In this document: in pieces, positions 11,985 to 23,829 of the stretch
How the letters are laid out: the number at the start of each line of letters is the position of its first letter
How positions within the stretch are numbered: the stretch's first letter is position 1
Source of the DNA: Pomphorhynchus laevis
Lineage: Eukaryota > Acanthocephala > Palaeacanthocephala > Echinorhynchida > Pomphorhynchidae
Assembly: GCA_012934845.2 (NCBI GenBank)
Contig: WNNJ02000901.1
Span: forward strand, 124,001 to 188,000
Direction: 5' to 3'
Length of the DNA stretch: 64,000 nucleotides
Notes under the pieces: generated by a model
The model's input: the letters and a program-made list of their open reading frames with translations, nothing else
Told to the model about the DNA's origin: nothing
Database searches by the model: none
Translations under genes and position numbers: made by a program

Positions 11985-13760
11985 AAAAATCCAATAAAAC
12001 GTAGGTTCATATGTAGTGCTTTTAAATGTACATTAAAACCACTTTCTGCTATATGAATAAAATACTTAAAGTAATTAAAGCGCACTTTAAAAAATATTGC
12101 AAGGTAATCGAAATTAATACTGGTATAACACACTATTTCAGTATTAATTCTACAAAAGAATTTTTAGAACAGACAAAAGGAATAAATTTTCAAAATATAA
12201 TTACATACGATTTTAGTGCGCTTTATACAAATATAGATTTAGAAGATACTAAAGAAGCGTTAGTAAAATTAATTAATCTTATATTCGGAAAAAGATATTC
12301 ATTTATATGTTATAATAACTATAACGAATATCTTACAAAAATTAAACCATCAAGTAAATATAAATATATGGATAAAATTAAATTAATAGAATCTTTAAAT
12401 ATTTTAATAAATCAAAATTATTTAAACGTAAGGACATCTCTATTTAGACATAAAAGGTGTCCCAATGAGAGGTGATAGTAGCCCAATTATTGCTGACTTA
12501 TTTTTAAGCTTTATAGAATATGAATTTGTTCATAACTGTTTAAAAAATAAATATAAATTATATAAATATATGAAATATATGTTTCGATATATTGATGATA
12601 TATGTGTATTTAATTCTATCAATTTTTATTCAATAAACGAACAAATTAATTCATGTAGCCTCATTCTTGAATTAATAAAATAAATATTGATGATGAAGAA
12701 GGTATATATCTAGATATGAACATTAAATTAACATCAAGTAAAACTACTTTTAATTTATATCGTAAAGATGACATATTTAAATTTACAAGAACATATTTTT
12801 GCATGAGCATTCATGCATACCATATAATATAAAATATAATACATCAAATAATAAAATTTTAAGAATTGCAACAATTTGTAACGATATCGGCTTTCTTCAA
12901 AATCATTTAAATAATTTAATAGAAAAAAATGTCCGCTCATCTCTCAGCTCTATGTTGTTAAGATGCAAAAGTTAAGCAGATCAAAATCTGAGTTAGTTTT
13001 TATATTTTGCCAAAGCCTTCGCAGCGTTACGACTTCGTCAGTGGCTCATTGTGTGTTTAAGCTGTTAAAAAAATTTCAGAACAAAACAATTTAACATCTT
13101 AAGCACACGATGAGCCACTGACGAAGCCGTAACGCGGCGAAAGCTTTGGCAATATTTAATAACTAACTCAGCCTTTATCTGATTATATTTTGCATTTTAA
13201 ATAATTTAAGAGATGCATATTTTAAACTAGGTTACTATAAAAATAACATCAAACAGAAAATAGCAAAATATATAAATCAACACAATAATATAAAGAATAA
13301 ATTTAAACTCTTAAGTGGCAAAGTTTTATGGATGGATAATAAATAATATACTTTGTATTAGAATATAATACTAGATAATCAAATTTTATTAGAGGAAATA
13401 CGTCATTAGCACGTGTTTGGCCCCGCTGCTATGTTGTATCGAAGAATTAGTGGCCGAAACCTGATAACATAGCAGTTCCTCATAATATGCTCAAATCCAT
13501 ATTCTGATACATAGTTTGTTATCTATTAGTCAATTCATAAAAATTGACTTTTATTTTAAATTAAATTTTTTATTATAACTTTGCATAAGTTATATAAAAT
13601 CTTATAACAATTATTTAAAATTATTTTTATCTAATTATTAAATTTTGTTTATTGATTTAGCATTATTATTTTTATTTATTTATTTTTATTTATTTATTTT
13701 ATAATTATATTAAATAAGTAGACTCAGTTCGCTGATTTAATTTAAATCTTTGAGCTAGTA
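11985..13760 (+). mobile_element. Penelope-like element PLE-1, copy c (split by an insertion)
   Basis: Reverse transcriptase segments run from the CTLKPLS region near 12035 through YDFSALYTNIDL, SSPIIADLFLSF and FRYIDDICVF to about 12919. The C-terminal part resumes at 13196 (GYYKNNIKQKI to the MDNK terminus at about 13344), followed by the 3' tail with its pseudoknot-capable block at 13419-13475. A fold-back element interrupts it. The amino-terminal part is missing and the frame is broken at about 12470, so the copy is dead. No C-terminal GIY-YIG domain is present in this family. Confidence 0.8.
12920..13195. mobile_element. Fold-back element C inserted in PLE-1 with target duplication
   Basis: About 276 bases lie between two identical 14-base sequences TTTAAATAATTTAA (12906-12919 and 13196-13209). 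Uninterrupted PLE-1 copies have this sequence once, so it is the target duplication. The element is a long imperfect palindrome centred near 13070. Both arms carry CTGACGAA followed by a hairpin: on the plus strand at about 13120 GCCG and CGGC around loop TAACG, then GAAAGC. On the minus strand near 13035 the same hairpin is decayed (GTCG, CTGC, then GAAGGC). Confidence 0.75.
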
Positions 13761-13769
13761 GGTCACAAA

Positions 13770-16220
13770 CTACGTTCGACGGTTGTGGAAACAATCAAAT
13801 TTTGCTGGACTGTCAACACAGCTGTGGTATTTTTTCGCAATTAGTATCACTTGATAACAAATCATATAATAATTAAAATCAAAAAATAATATTTTTATGT
13901 TACCTGCTTAATCAGGTTAAAATATAAAATATTTACTATATAAAATATTTACTATATGCTGATCCCTTTCAACTTGAAAGGATTTAAACGATCGAAAGCT
14001 GCTTAACAAAATAAAAACTTTTTTCATTGACTCTATAATAATTCCAGCGATAATGCATAATAATCCATCAAACTCAAATGAAATTCTTATGTATAAAATA
14101 TTTATCAAATAAATTCATTGTGAACATCAAGGTTTAAAAACATTTGTTATTTTATCCCTCAAATTATAATTAATATGGATAAGAAACTGTAGTAATCACT
14201 TCTAAACTGAATCAATAACTTTAAAGTTTTTAATGTCGTTATCTTTAAAGAAAAAACTAATAAATATAGAAGAAGAGTAAATTTTAGATAATATAGAATT
14301 GAAGATTATTTATTTAAAGAAAGTTTTCTAGTATCAATTTATTTAGCATTAATTTCTCAATGTCAGCAACAAGGATGTCATTCTTTCTTCTTCTCACTAA
14401 GCGTGTAAGCGATGTAGGATATAATGGTAATGACAATGAAGGCACCTATAGACAAAGAAAAGATTTAAAATCAAAAGATTGCAGAATTAAATATTGTTGG
14501 CATGATATCATTAGTTATACAGTTCTAATACAATATTATTTGGCATTTAATATCAATTTAAATTGGTTCATTATAACAAGCAAATAATATGAGTACTTCC
14601 ACATTTTAACGGACCATAATTGATTTATAACATCTTAAATGAAAATTAATCCATAAGTCAAACCGTATATGTTCTTAATCAGTGCATGCTCTAAACATTT
14701 TCGGTAAATTCAATTATCATCAACATCAGTATAATATAATTTGTTTGATTTTAAAAATATAAATTATTTTTCTTATGTGATATTGCCCACACAATATCGA
14801 AGACATTGTGTTGGCAATGTCACATATCCCAATATATCTGGGGTCCGCTAATTACAAAATATCATTTTATAAATATTAGGTATTTTCGTTGAATTATAGA
14901 ATTATCTAATTGGATATATTGGAACTCGTACAGATATCATTAAATCGGGAAAATATTTATCCATTGTTCTTTATACATTTGTTCTTTCTCAAAGAGCTGA
15001 TAAGTCAGTTCGGCTATTTTAAGAATTATTTTACAATTCTCAATTAAACGTAAGGCCGGGGCATAAGTGAGCATATTTCATCCTTAAAAGTAAACTTAGA
15101 TCTTAGTTATATATAATAACTTACAGATTAATTATAGCTTTAATTACAATTGCTTAACTTAAAACTGTATACAATTGCATGGTTTATATGACTATAAAAA
15201 TGTGTTCATCCGTAAAAATGTGTCAATCTTGTGCTGCATCGAACTTACCAGCCATTCCGAGTAAAAATAGGGGCCATACGACGAGATAGCCATTGGCTAA
15301 GTCATCTGTAGTTCGTTTTTCTAGAAGAGCTCCCTTCCATTGTGACTGGCCCATTTTAACTATTTGTGGATATTTAATATTTCCTTGTGTATGTAATCGA
15401 GTCTGACTGAAATTGATATGTGACAGTAAAGCGTTCTGACTTTGCTATATATTGTATTTTCACCTTCAAATTGAAACTTTGTTATCTCTTTTCGGTCTAT
15501 TTTTTAACTTTTTACCTGTAGAAATAAGGCTTACCTAGTGAATATAGTTTCTTAATGTGCAACTTGAATGCTTATCACCTTATTTTAGAATTACGTCAAC
15601 AATTCTTCATAAATACATAGGCTAGAATTGCATGTGTTGTTGTGAATCTACTAGATATTACGATGTAGCGATGATTCACCCCATGCAGTCTAACACGAAT
15701 AATATGATGAAATAGTCAAATAAAAGTTTAAACGATTTGGGTCACGTTAATATTTAAATTGGAAACGTGAATATAATAACTATGTGGTGAAGCAAAACTA
15801 TTTTAAGCGATTGTGTCACAAACAAAGAAGACACAGTTTAACTCAATAAAACTTTTTACATTATGGACATTTTTTACACTTTATTTTACTCGAGGAACTT
15901 AATATCATAATGAAAATTGGAGTATTTATGCTTTATTATGTATTTACTTATTTGATTAAACAAATTATTTTATAGCGTATTTTTATAATTTAGAAAGACT
16001 GTTTTTATACTAAGAGCATAAGCAAACATTAGCTGTTTGATACATCAACGGTCGGTTATATATTATATAAATATTTTAACATGATTTATTTACATTATTA
16101 TGTTATTTACTTAATATTATAGTATCTAAAATAGTGATTATTTATATGTAAGTAATTGTAAACAGAAATAGTTTCAGTAATGTTTTATAATTTTACAGGA
16201 ATGAGAAAGATAGTTTTATT
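13770..16220. other. Intergenic DNA, one hairpin, no gene recognised
   Basis: AT-rich sequence. The open frames at 13917-14108 (minus) and 14360-14587 (plus) are not convincing as proteins. The one structural feature is the hairpin at 14778-14826. Confidence 0.4.
14778..14826. repeat. Short perfect-type hairpin
   Basis: Arms of about 20 bases (TGTGATATTGCCCACACAAT and ATTGTGTTGGCAATGTCACA, 18 of 20 pairing) around a 9-base loop. GC is higher than the flanks. It could be a very short fold-back element. No flanking duplication was identified. Confidence 0.55.
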
Positions 16221-16224
16221 CCGA

Positions 16225-16385
16225 AAATTATAATATTTCAATAGTTCCTACTATCATCAGGAAAATCGCAAAGTTTATTTTTTGAATAAACTGTTTGTAA
16301 AAATAAACTATACTATGCATAAACTGTTTGTAATTCTCCTGAAGATGATAGCAGGAGCTATTGAAATATTGTGATTTTTGAAATT
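16225..16385. mobile_element. Fold-back element D with paired hairpin motifs
   Basis: The plus strand at 16339-16366 reads CTGAAGAT, then stem GATAGC with GCTATT around loop AGGA, then GAAATATT. The minus strand at 16260-16236 reads CTGAT, stem GATAGT with ACTATT, loop AGGA, GAAATATT. The two motifs face opposite ways in the two arms of an inverted repeat with a spacer of about 80 bases. Confidence 0.65.
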
Positions 16386-16620
16386 AAACTAATTTTTCAT
16401 TTCTGTAAATTTATAAAAATGTATGAAGAAAGATATGGTTGGTTTTAATAAGCTTCAATATTGTAACGTAATAATGCATGTTTAGATTTAAATCGACATT
16501 TTTATTTTAATAAATTAAAATATTATATAAATATTAAATATAAATTTATATAATAAATACTAAATTCATAATCTTATTTTATTTTCTATTATATAGATAT
16601 ACCAGAATAAAGAAGACATA

Positions 16621-16756
16621 TTTCCATTTATTTGAAAAAAAATCAATATTTCGATAGCCCCTTCTATCATCATTAGGATTACAATAAATTTTTAATGTAA
16701 TCCTGATTATGATAGCAGGAGCTATCGAAATATTGAATTTTTTCAAATAAAGGGAA
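16621..16756. mobile_element. Fold-back element E with paired hairpin motifs
   Basis: Arms of about 55 bases are inverted copies. The right arm reads CTGATTAT, stem GATAGC with GCTATC around AGGA, GAAATATTG. The left arm on the minus strand reads CTAATGAT, GATAG with CTATC, GAAATATTG. The outer arm sequence TTTCCATTTATTTGAAAA pairs with TTTTCAAATAAAGGGAAA. Confidence 0.65.
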
Positions 16757-17249
16757 ATTATTTTCTTTGTTCAAGTAAAACTATATAAAAATGTATATAA
16801 AAATATATCTAATTTTATATTTATTTTTTATAAATATAAAAATATATTTTATGCTAGATCACACAAGATTATTTCACAGCATAAACCGCTACAAAATCAT
16901 TCCTTCATGACTTCCAAATATATACACCCTGACTCTGAACATGTCAGCATCCAACCTGGCATATTGGTATTGCTTCGTCTGTTACCGCTATGCAATGGTA
17001 AACCTTGACTCAATCACTCACCATCGTTGTTTCTTTTTTAATATTATTTACACTCTCACTTTCGATCATGCGTTCATTCGATTAGTGGCATTACTACTTG
17101 CCGACTAAGCTAAGCATTCAGTATATCTAAAGATTTCTCAATATATGAAATCAACTTTGCGTAAATAGCATATATCGTTTAAAAGATTGAGACGCTGAGA
17201 AACTGATACCTAATATTTAACTTTGAAATCCAAAATTCACATTGTAGGA

Positions 17250-17800
17250 GGTTACAAAAATGCGATTGTTCTATGCTTTAAATACACGGGTAAGTACTTT
17301 GCCCATAGCCAGTTCATATTTGTTTGCACAAGTAGCCTTCTGTATTGAGACCTATATCGGTGTGAATATGTTCAAATAACAGTGATTTAATCAGTCTATG
17401 TAATAAAGTTCACAATTTCAACAACTTGATCTAATGCCTCTCTTAAAATATCTTCTAATGTTTTTGATATCAAGCCATTTATTTAAAGGAAACAATGAGT
17501 TATAATAACATTTTCGTTTTGTTTCATTATAAAAAATAAAAGATCCTTGTGATAGCCTATCATAGAAGAAGCTTCGTCGGTGCAAACGACTGCGCATGAT
17601 TTCAACTACAAATGCCAATTATCAAGGTAGCTATCCATGATGCTATAGACGCCCTCGTCTTTAGAAGTAAGATTGAATTTTTTGCCTAAAAGAAACTGTC
17701 ATTTGATTTTCGTTTATGAAACGGATGAATGCTGTGGCCTTGTTGCTGGTGTCAGTTAACTCGTTGTCAACTTACATTGCAAAATCAAAAGTGGATTTTA
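17250..17800 (-). pseudogene. hAT-type transposase remnant (ZBED5/GTF2IRD2-like)
   Basis: The minus strand, read across several broken frames, shows the landmarks of the hAT transposase group related to ZBED5 and GTF2IRD2. In order they are DNELTDTSNKATAFIRFINE (the DESTD..FVRY region with the first acidic residue, near 17770-17700), YSIMDSYLDN, VVCTDEASSMIGY (usual CTDGAPAM.G, near 17600), a THC motif, LDQVVEIVNF (near 17425) and LLVQTNMNWLWAKYLPVYLK (usual LLFHTEVRWLSRGKVLxRVxEL). It has multiple frame breaks and stops and no intact frame over 70 codons. The N-terminal zinc finger and the dimerisation domain are not seen. I infer an old dead DNA transposon. Confidence 0.7.
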
Positions 17801-18689
17801 TTATCACGTGCATTTTTCCTTATATCTGGCGGCATTTCCAAAATACTTTAAATAAATTGCTTGATATTTAAAATATTTAAAATCAATTGTAGCTTCCTTT
17901 GTCTTATTGACAGTAGAGTTTAGCGATTTTTTACAAATTGTACTTGGTTTGCTTGTATTTTCTCGACTATCTTTGTGCCCGTAAACTTTTTTAACAATTA
18001 TCAATTAGATATTATTAAATTACGAATTCTTTACCATGGTTTAGCAACTATTAAGTGTGTAAACAACAACGACAGAAGATTCAAATAAGTATTTGAAGTA
18101 GCAAACACTATAATTTAAAACAAGCATTTAATTATCGATATTAATAGATTGGCTAAAAATAATTCCAGACCGTTTTTATTTTTATTACAGTTGCTTAAGA
18201 TTTCACACTTTAACAAGCGCATACGAAATATTGTGTAAACTCAGCTGGTTTAATGATGTAATAAAACAAAATAGCCTATATAATATTGGTATAAATTTCA
18301 GCAAAACATTACGGTGCCATAGAAATCTTATAAATACAATAGAATGTTGGCCTGTTATTTAATTTTTCTTCCTCAGATTATCAACGGTCAAGATTTGCTG
18401 AACAAACCGGTATTTGTAGCATTAATGGTTTTATATTGTGCTAATTGCTTTAAGCTTTGACGTAACATATAAGATCATCATGCTAATTTATTGTTAAAAA
18501 TTACTGATTTTGATCCATATTTAAATTTTTCGAATTTTGGACCAGGATCAACAAACACAAATTTATTTTTATATATCGATATTTGATTCCTTCCTCAACA
18601 GAAAAACAAATTATATTTTGTTTTATGTTTTGCATTTTTGAAGAAGTATAAATCTTAATTTTAATAAAATAAATGAACATATATGTACT

Positions 18690-20560
18690 CATAATCTAGA
18701 ATTAATAGAAACTAGAGAATTAAAAAGAATGCTATCAAAAGGGTATAAATATAGATTCATTAATAAAATATTTACAATTCTTTATATAATTGTTAATATA
18801 ACGTTATATAATGAATATATGATGTTAACGTTATAGAGTAACTTAAATTCTTACTTTAGTAAACTGACTAATAACGAAAGCTTAAATGCAATAAATTACT
18901 AATTTAAAACATTTAGTAATTTTTTAATTTTTAATTTAGTACTTTCTAAATTAAAGGATAACTATATAATAACAACTATTGATAAGGCTAGTAACAACTT
19001 TGTCTTCATATGCAAAAAACTTTATTATGATATAATGATGAAAGAAGTTAATTATAATGATTTAAATATAAATCCAACATATGAACGTAGTGAGTTGAGT
19101 TTAGAAACAATTATTACAAGCCACTGTTCTATAATGGATAAAAAAGTATAAAGGTTGAATCAGATAATAAAACTATACCTATATTATATTGGAATCCAAA
19201 ATTACATAAAAAACCAATAAAACCTAGGTTCATATGTAGTGCGTTTAAATGTACATTAAAACCACTTTCTGCCTATATGAATAAAATACTTCAAGCAATT
19301 AAAGCACACTCCAAAAATTTATTGTAGGGTAATCAAAATTAATACTGGTATAAAACACTATTTCAGTATTAATTCTACAAAAGAATTAATATAATTAATT
19401 TTATTAAAGCGTTAGAAAAATAAATTAATCTTATATTCGGAAAACGATATACATATATATATGCTATAATAACTATAACGATTATCTAACAAAAATTAAG
19501 CCGTCAAGCGAGTATAAATATATGGATAAAATTGAATTAATGGAATTCTTATATATTTTGATAAGTCGAAGTTATTTGAAAGTAAGGACATCTATATTTA
19601 GACAAATAAAAGGAGTTCCAATTGGGAGTAATATTAGTTAAATTATAGATGACATATTTCAAGCTTTATAGAATATGATTGTGTTCATAACTATGTAAAA
19701 AATAAATCTAAATTATATGAAGATATGAAATATATGTTTCGATATATTGATGAAATATATGTATTTGACTCTAATAATTTTTATTTAATAAGCGAACAAA
19801 TTTATCCAAGTAGCTTTATTCTTAATAAAACCAATATTAATGATAAAGAAGGTATATATTTAGATATGAACATTAAATTATCATCAATTGAAACTACTAT
19901 TAATTTATATCGTAAAGATGACATATTTAAATTTACAAGAAACATATTTTTACATGAGCATTCATGCATACCATATAATATAAAATATAATACATTAAAT
20001 AATGAAATGTTTAGAATTGCAACAATTTGTAACGATATTGGTTTTCTTCAAAATCATTTAAATAATTTAATAGATGGATATTTTAAACTAGGTTACTATA
20101 AAAATACTATCAAACAGTAAATAGTGAAATATATCAATCAACACAATAATATTAAAAATAAATTTAAAATCATTAGAGGAAAATTTTTATGGATGGATAA
20201 TAAAAAATATTCTTTGTATTAGAATAAGATACTAGATAATCAAATCTAATCAGATGAAATACGTCCTTATCACGTGTTTGGCCCCACTGCTGTGTTGAGT
20301 CGAGGAATAGGGGCCGAAACCTGATGGCAGTTCCTCCTTATGACCTCTAATTCTTATTCTGATACAACGTCTGTTATTTATTAGTCAATTCATAAAAATA
20401 TACTTTTATTTTAAATTTTAATTTTTTATAAATTATAAAAATCTTCTAACAACTATTTATTATTTATAAGTATTTAATTATTAATTATTAAATTATTAAA
20501 TTTTATTTTATTTTTATATTTTTATAATTATATTTAATACGTAACTCAGTTTAGCTTATT
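18690..20560 (+). mobile_element. Penelope-like element PLE-1, copy d
   Basis: Starts with ELKRMLSKGYKYR near 18720 and TTIDKASNNFVFICKK near 18975, continues through a decayed reverse transcriptase, and has a 131-codon open C-terminal stretch (19725-20120) with FRYIDEIYVF. The usual YIDD is changed to YIDE, so the catalytic pair is lost. The 3' end has LRGKFLWMDNK, then the 3' tail with GGCCCC at about 20280 and GGGGCCGAAACCTGAT at about 20310-20325. It is the longest copy in the window and is dead. Confidence 0.8.
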
Positions 20561-20564
20561 TGAT

Positions 20565-21765
20565 TTGTTCTCATATTACAACAATATTTTTGTATTTTTG
20601 TATTACAATGTATTTTTGATGATGGCCAAAATAATTTGTGTTTGATTATCCAAAATTATATTAATTTATTGTTAATTTATGTTTGATTAAAATTAGACTG
20701 ATTGTAATTAAGCGGATGACAACGCATTGATCATAAATCTTTTTATTAATTTTGTTCAGCATAAATAGATTTAAACGAAAAATGTATATACATTTTATGT
20801 CGATATTTAACCGGTTTAATAAACCATGTTTGAAATGGTTTTAAAGTACACAATTTATTGGCTGCGAGAAAATAATATATAGCCGACACCTTTTCGGCTA
20901 ATGTGATAGCAAAAATATGTTGCAGTTGGAAATATTATTCATAAGTTTATTCTTCTAATTGACTCCCGTAAAACTAAGCGATAGCTTGAATCTTATTGAA
21001 GATTTAGTTTCATAATTTACTAAAATTTAGTATTGAAGGCGCTCAGAGTACATAAATGATGAGTCATTACTGAAATATTAACTTTAAATACTCCTCCCGC
21101 AGCACGTACTTACAATGATAGTTTGTAAAATAATGCCTTACATACAATTACTAACCTATTTACTGGTAAATTATGTTTGCTCATTAATTGCTTTAAAAAT
21201 GAACTGCTTTTCAATTATCCAAATGTCAATCCAATAATTTCGGCATAAATCGTTATGTTTACTGTCGTGCTTGTTATATCTTTTACAATTTTAATGAGGG
21301 ACCGAATTATCTAAACGTAACCATGTAAAAATCAGAGTTTTACTGTAGATACAATGTTTCCATTTACAATAAATGATAATTATAAATCAGTTGTTCACTA
21401 GTATAAATTTACTATTTGTTTGGAGATATTATTGTACCTGATGATGAAAGCAGCTTTTGTCAAAATAGTTATTTTTTTTCACTCTATGAAATTAAAAGTA
21501 ATTAATGGTCGAATGAATATTTCATTCTTACAAAAGGCAAACGAACAATCAAAGCATAACTATCAAACTTTATGTTTAGTGATTTAATAAAATCTTTATT
21601 ATTAATTACCAAACCAGCATATTTCTATGGGTATAATGAATTCACCTGATTAGTAAAAATGGAAACATGTGAAATGTATAAATGTAAAATGATATCTGTA
21701 GAAGGGAGAGAGTGGGGCATAAAGTAGAACCAATTCTTTATCTAATTCATTATATATTTTCAGTT
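20565..21765. other. No gene recognised
   Basis: AT-rich intergenic DNA. At about 21437 a degenerate version of the hairpin motif is visible (CTGATGAT, GAAAGC, AGC, then TTTTGTC, AAAAT), without an opposed partner. Confidence 0.4.
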
Positions 21766-21769
21766 TATT

Positions 21770-22195
21770 ATTTATTTAATATTTATATTTTCAGTTTATT
21801 CTGATGATCTCTATTCCTTATTCGAATACATCATCTCTTATTTATTATTTAATTCATAAAAATTGATTTTATTTTTAATTTCAATTTTAACTTTATATTT
21901 GCTATATAAAATCTTTTATAATAATTATTTATTATTTATCTTTATTTTTATTTATATATCGTATAAAATACATAGACTCAGCTAGCTTATTTGATTTATT
22001 AGATAAAAATAATAAGATTTTTATCAGAAATAGTCAGATGTTTATTAAAAATCTGACTCATTTATCTGATCTGTATCGTTATATATAAATTTTATAAAAT
22101 TTTATATAATTATTTATTATTTATAATTATTTATCTTTATTTTTGATTTATAAATAATATTAAAAATCAGACTCAGTTATCTAATCTGCTTTCTT
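21770..22195 (+). repeat. Solitary PLE-1 3' tail
   Basis: Matches the end of the PLE-1 tail found after copies c, d and f: TTATTCTGAT, TCATAAAAATTGATTTT, repeated A/T runs, then GACTCAGNTNNCTNATNTG near 21972 and again near 22165. The double occurrence of the last block suggests two tails in tandem. No reverse transcriptase precedes it. Confidence 0.6.
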
Positions 22196-22329
22196 CAAAG
22201 CTTTTCTGTACTATAATAATTAATGATTAATTAATTAATGATTAATTAATAGTATAAAATATAATTGATTACAAGATAGGTTAATTATAAACAATCTAAA
22301 TGTTCAAAATATAAAAGTCAAAAGTCTTC

Positions 22330-23640
22330 AATACGTTATACAGCCATTTTTGCGTCCCCCATAGATGCAACAAGCGCTTCAAGATTAGTATCACGGCTAT
22401 GGAATCCCACTGTCTGCATTTGTACAAGTTCGGATGCATAAAGTTGTTCTTGAGTTTGGTTTGGTTGTTGATTTGTCGGCTGATGTTGCTGGGGATGAAG
22501 ACGAACTAATGGTTGAAACAAAGAAGCAGTATAATCTTGATTTGAGTATTGTAAATTCTGAGATGCTGTTGTTGCATAAGCTGTTTGTCTATTGCTTGGT
22601 GATCGAATAGAATCCACATCAGATGAAGTAGGTTGACTATTCATTTGATTATCGATTAGACCGCTTATATTTGAAGATATCAACTGTTAATATACTTGTG
22701 GGGATGTGTCCCTAAGACGAATTAGGTTCTGTAGAATTTGTACAATCGTCCTCAATGCTCGAGTATTTGTGCATAGAGCACGAATTTCAGGTATTGGCCA
22801 CTGACTTATAAACTCATAAATTACACAATGTACTTGTTCTCTTTGTCTTTCGTCCTGTATAAATTCATATGTACGCAGCAAATTAAGTAGACTACCAGGA
22901 TCGCGGATAGAATTATCCATGTTTGGGTTAAAACTGGATGTCCGCAACATATCGATTAACATGCGAGGATTTTCAGTAGTGCCTACTAATAATCGTTGAG
23001 GGTTCCTCGTAGAATACCGATTAATGTTTTCGCTTGATGTACATTGCAAAGGCGACTCTAAACGGTTTGTATTAGATACATATGATCTAGACGAATCGAC
23101 TAAATTAAATGCCAAAAGATTTAAAATGGATGCAGATCGATTATTTTGAAATTTAGTATTCTGAGATGCCCCCGGGTTAGGCAGGAGGTTTGTATTTTCA
23201 GTTCCTACTTGACTAGTGTTAGCTGTACTAGATGAGCTAGAATTAGTATCCAGAGGATTATTGCCTAACTGCTCCTGTGCCGCATTAAGCATCGGTTCTT
23301 AAAAATCGCGATAAATTCTCTGAAAAACATTATACCCGCTCGGTAAACTCTCAAGGTTAATCAGGGCTCTATCATGGTTTCTCGTAATTTCCTGTAGAGT
23401 TGTCGGATTACGAATCATTTCCATTGTTTGACGCATAAAATCCGGATTGTTAAAGAATTGTGAAACCTCATGGTTCTGCTCCCTCACTCTTTGCATTTGT
23501 GGATTGTTAAGCTTAATTGAACTAAGCAATGCAGGATTATTTATAAGTCCTTGAGCCAAATTATTACTTAGAAGGTTTTGAATTGCATGTGGATTAGTCT
23601 GAATAGTGCCAATAATATTTTGTTGTATTTCAACAAAATA
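22330..23640 (-). pseudogene. Ubiquilin remnant, 5'-truncated, with three in-frame TAA codons
   Basis: Ubiquilins carry polyubiquitinated clients to the proteasome. The minus strand keeps one frame from about 23630 to 22317. It shows STI1-type repeats (NPQMQRVREQNHEVSQFFNN, PDFMRQTMEMIRNP), the family landmarks RALINLESLPSGYNVFQRIY and EPMLNAAQEQLG, a Ser/Asn/Gln-rich middle, a second STI1-like region, and a C-terminal UBA-like end (VGFHSRDTNLEALVASMGD, where MGF is changed to VGF). The N-terminal ubiquitin-like domain is absent. TAA interrupts the frame at 23298-23296, 22686-22684 and 22335-22333. The first is at a position that is Gln in other ubiquilins (QEPML). There is no frameshift over 1.3 kb. 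A recently disabled, truncated gene copy is the simplest reading. No poly-A tail is visible, so a processed copy is not supported. Confidence 0.75.
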
Positions 23641-23642
23641 TT
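23614..23642. repeat. Palindrome at the 5' break of the ubiquilin remnant
   Basis: Perfect 12-base arms AATATTTTGTTG and CAACAAAATATT around TATTT. The inner arm codes for ubiquilin (the QQNI residues on the minus strand) and the outer arm is its reverse complement. Ubiquilin similarity stops exactly here, so this looks like a snap-back rearrangement scar. Confidence 0.65.
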
Positions 23643-23644
23643 AT

Positions 23645-23760
23645 TAATTTGTAATTAATAATTAATTAATAATATAATGTATTTATAATAATTATTTATC
23701 TTTATTTTTATTTATATACAGTATATATTACGTAAACTCAGTTATCTGATCTGAATATGT
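23645..23760 (+). repeat. PLE-1 tail fragment
   Basis: AATTATTTATCTTTATTTTTATTTATATAC and GTAAACTCAGTTATCTGATCTG match the terminal part of the PLE-1 tail at 22125-22190. With the tail at 21770-22195 it brackets the ubiquilin remnant in the same orientation. Confidence 0.5.
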
Positions 23761-23829
23761 AATTTTTTAGTATGTGAACTAGGATAATTTTGTATTATTA
23801 AGTATTTTCGTTATTACTAGATCCATCCA

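Noticed and set aside
22317-23640. Nuclear genetic code with TAA read as glutamine
   Set aside because: MRPL42 ends at the expected place with TAA, and the other conserved genes use CAA/CAG for Gln and have no internal TAA. I keep the TAA pattern only as a finding about this copy.
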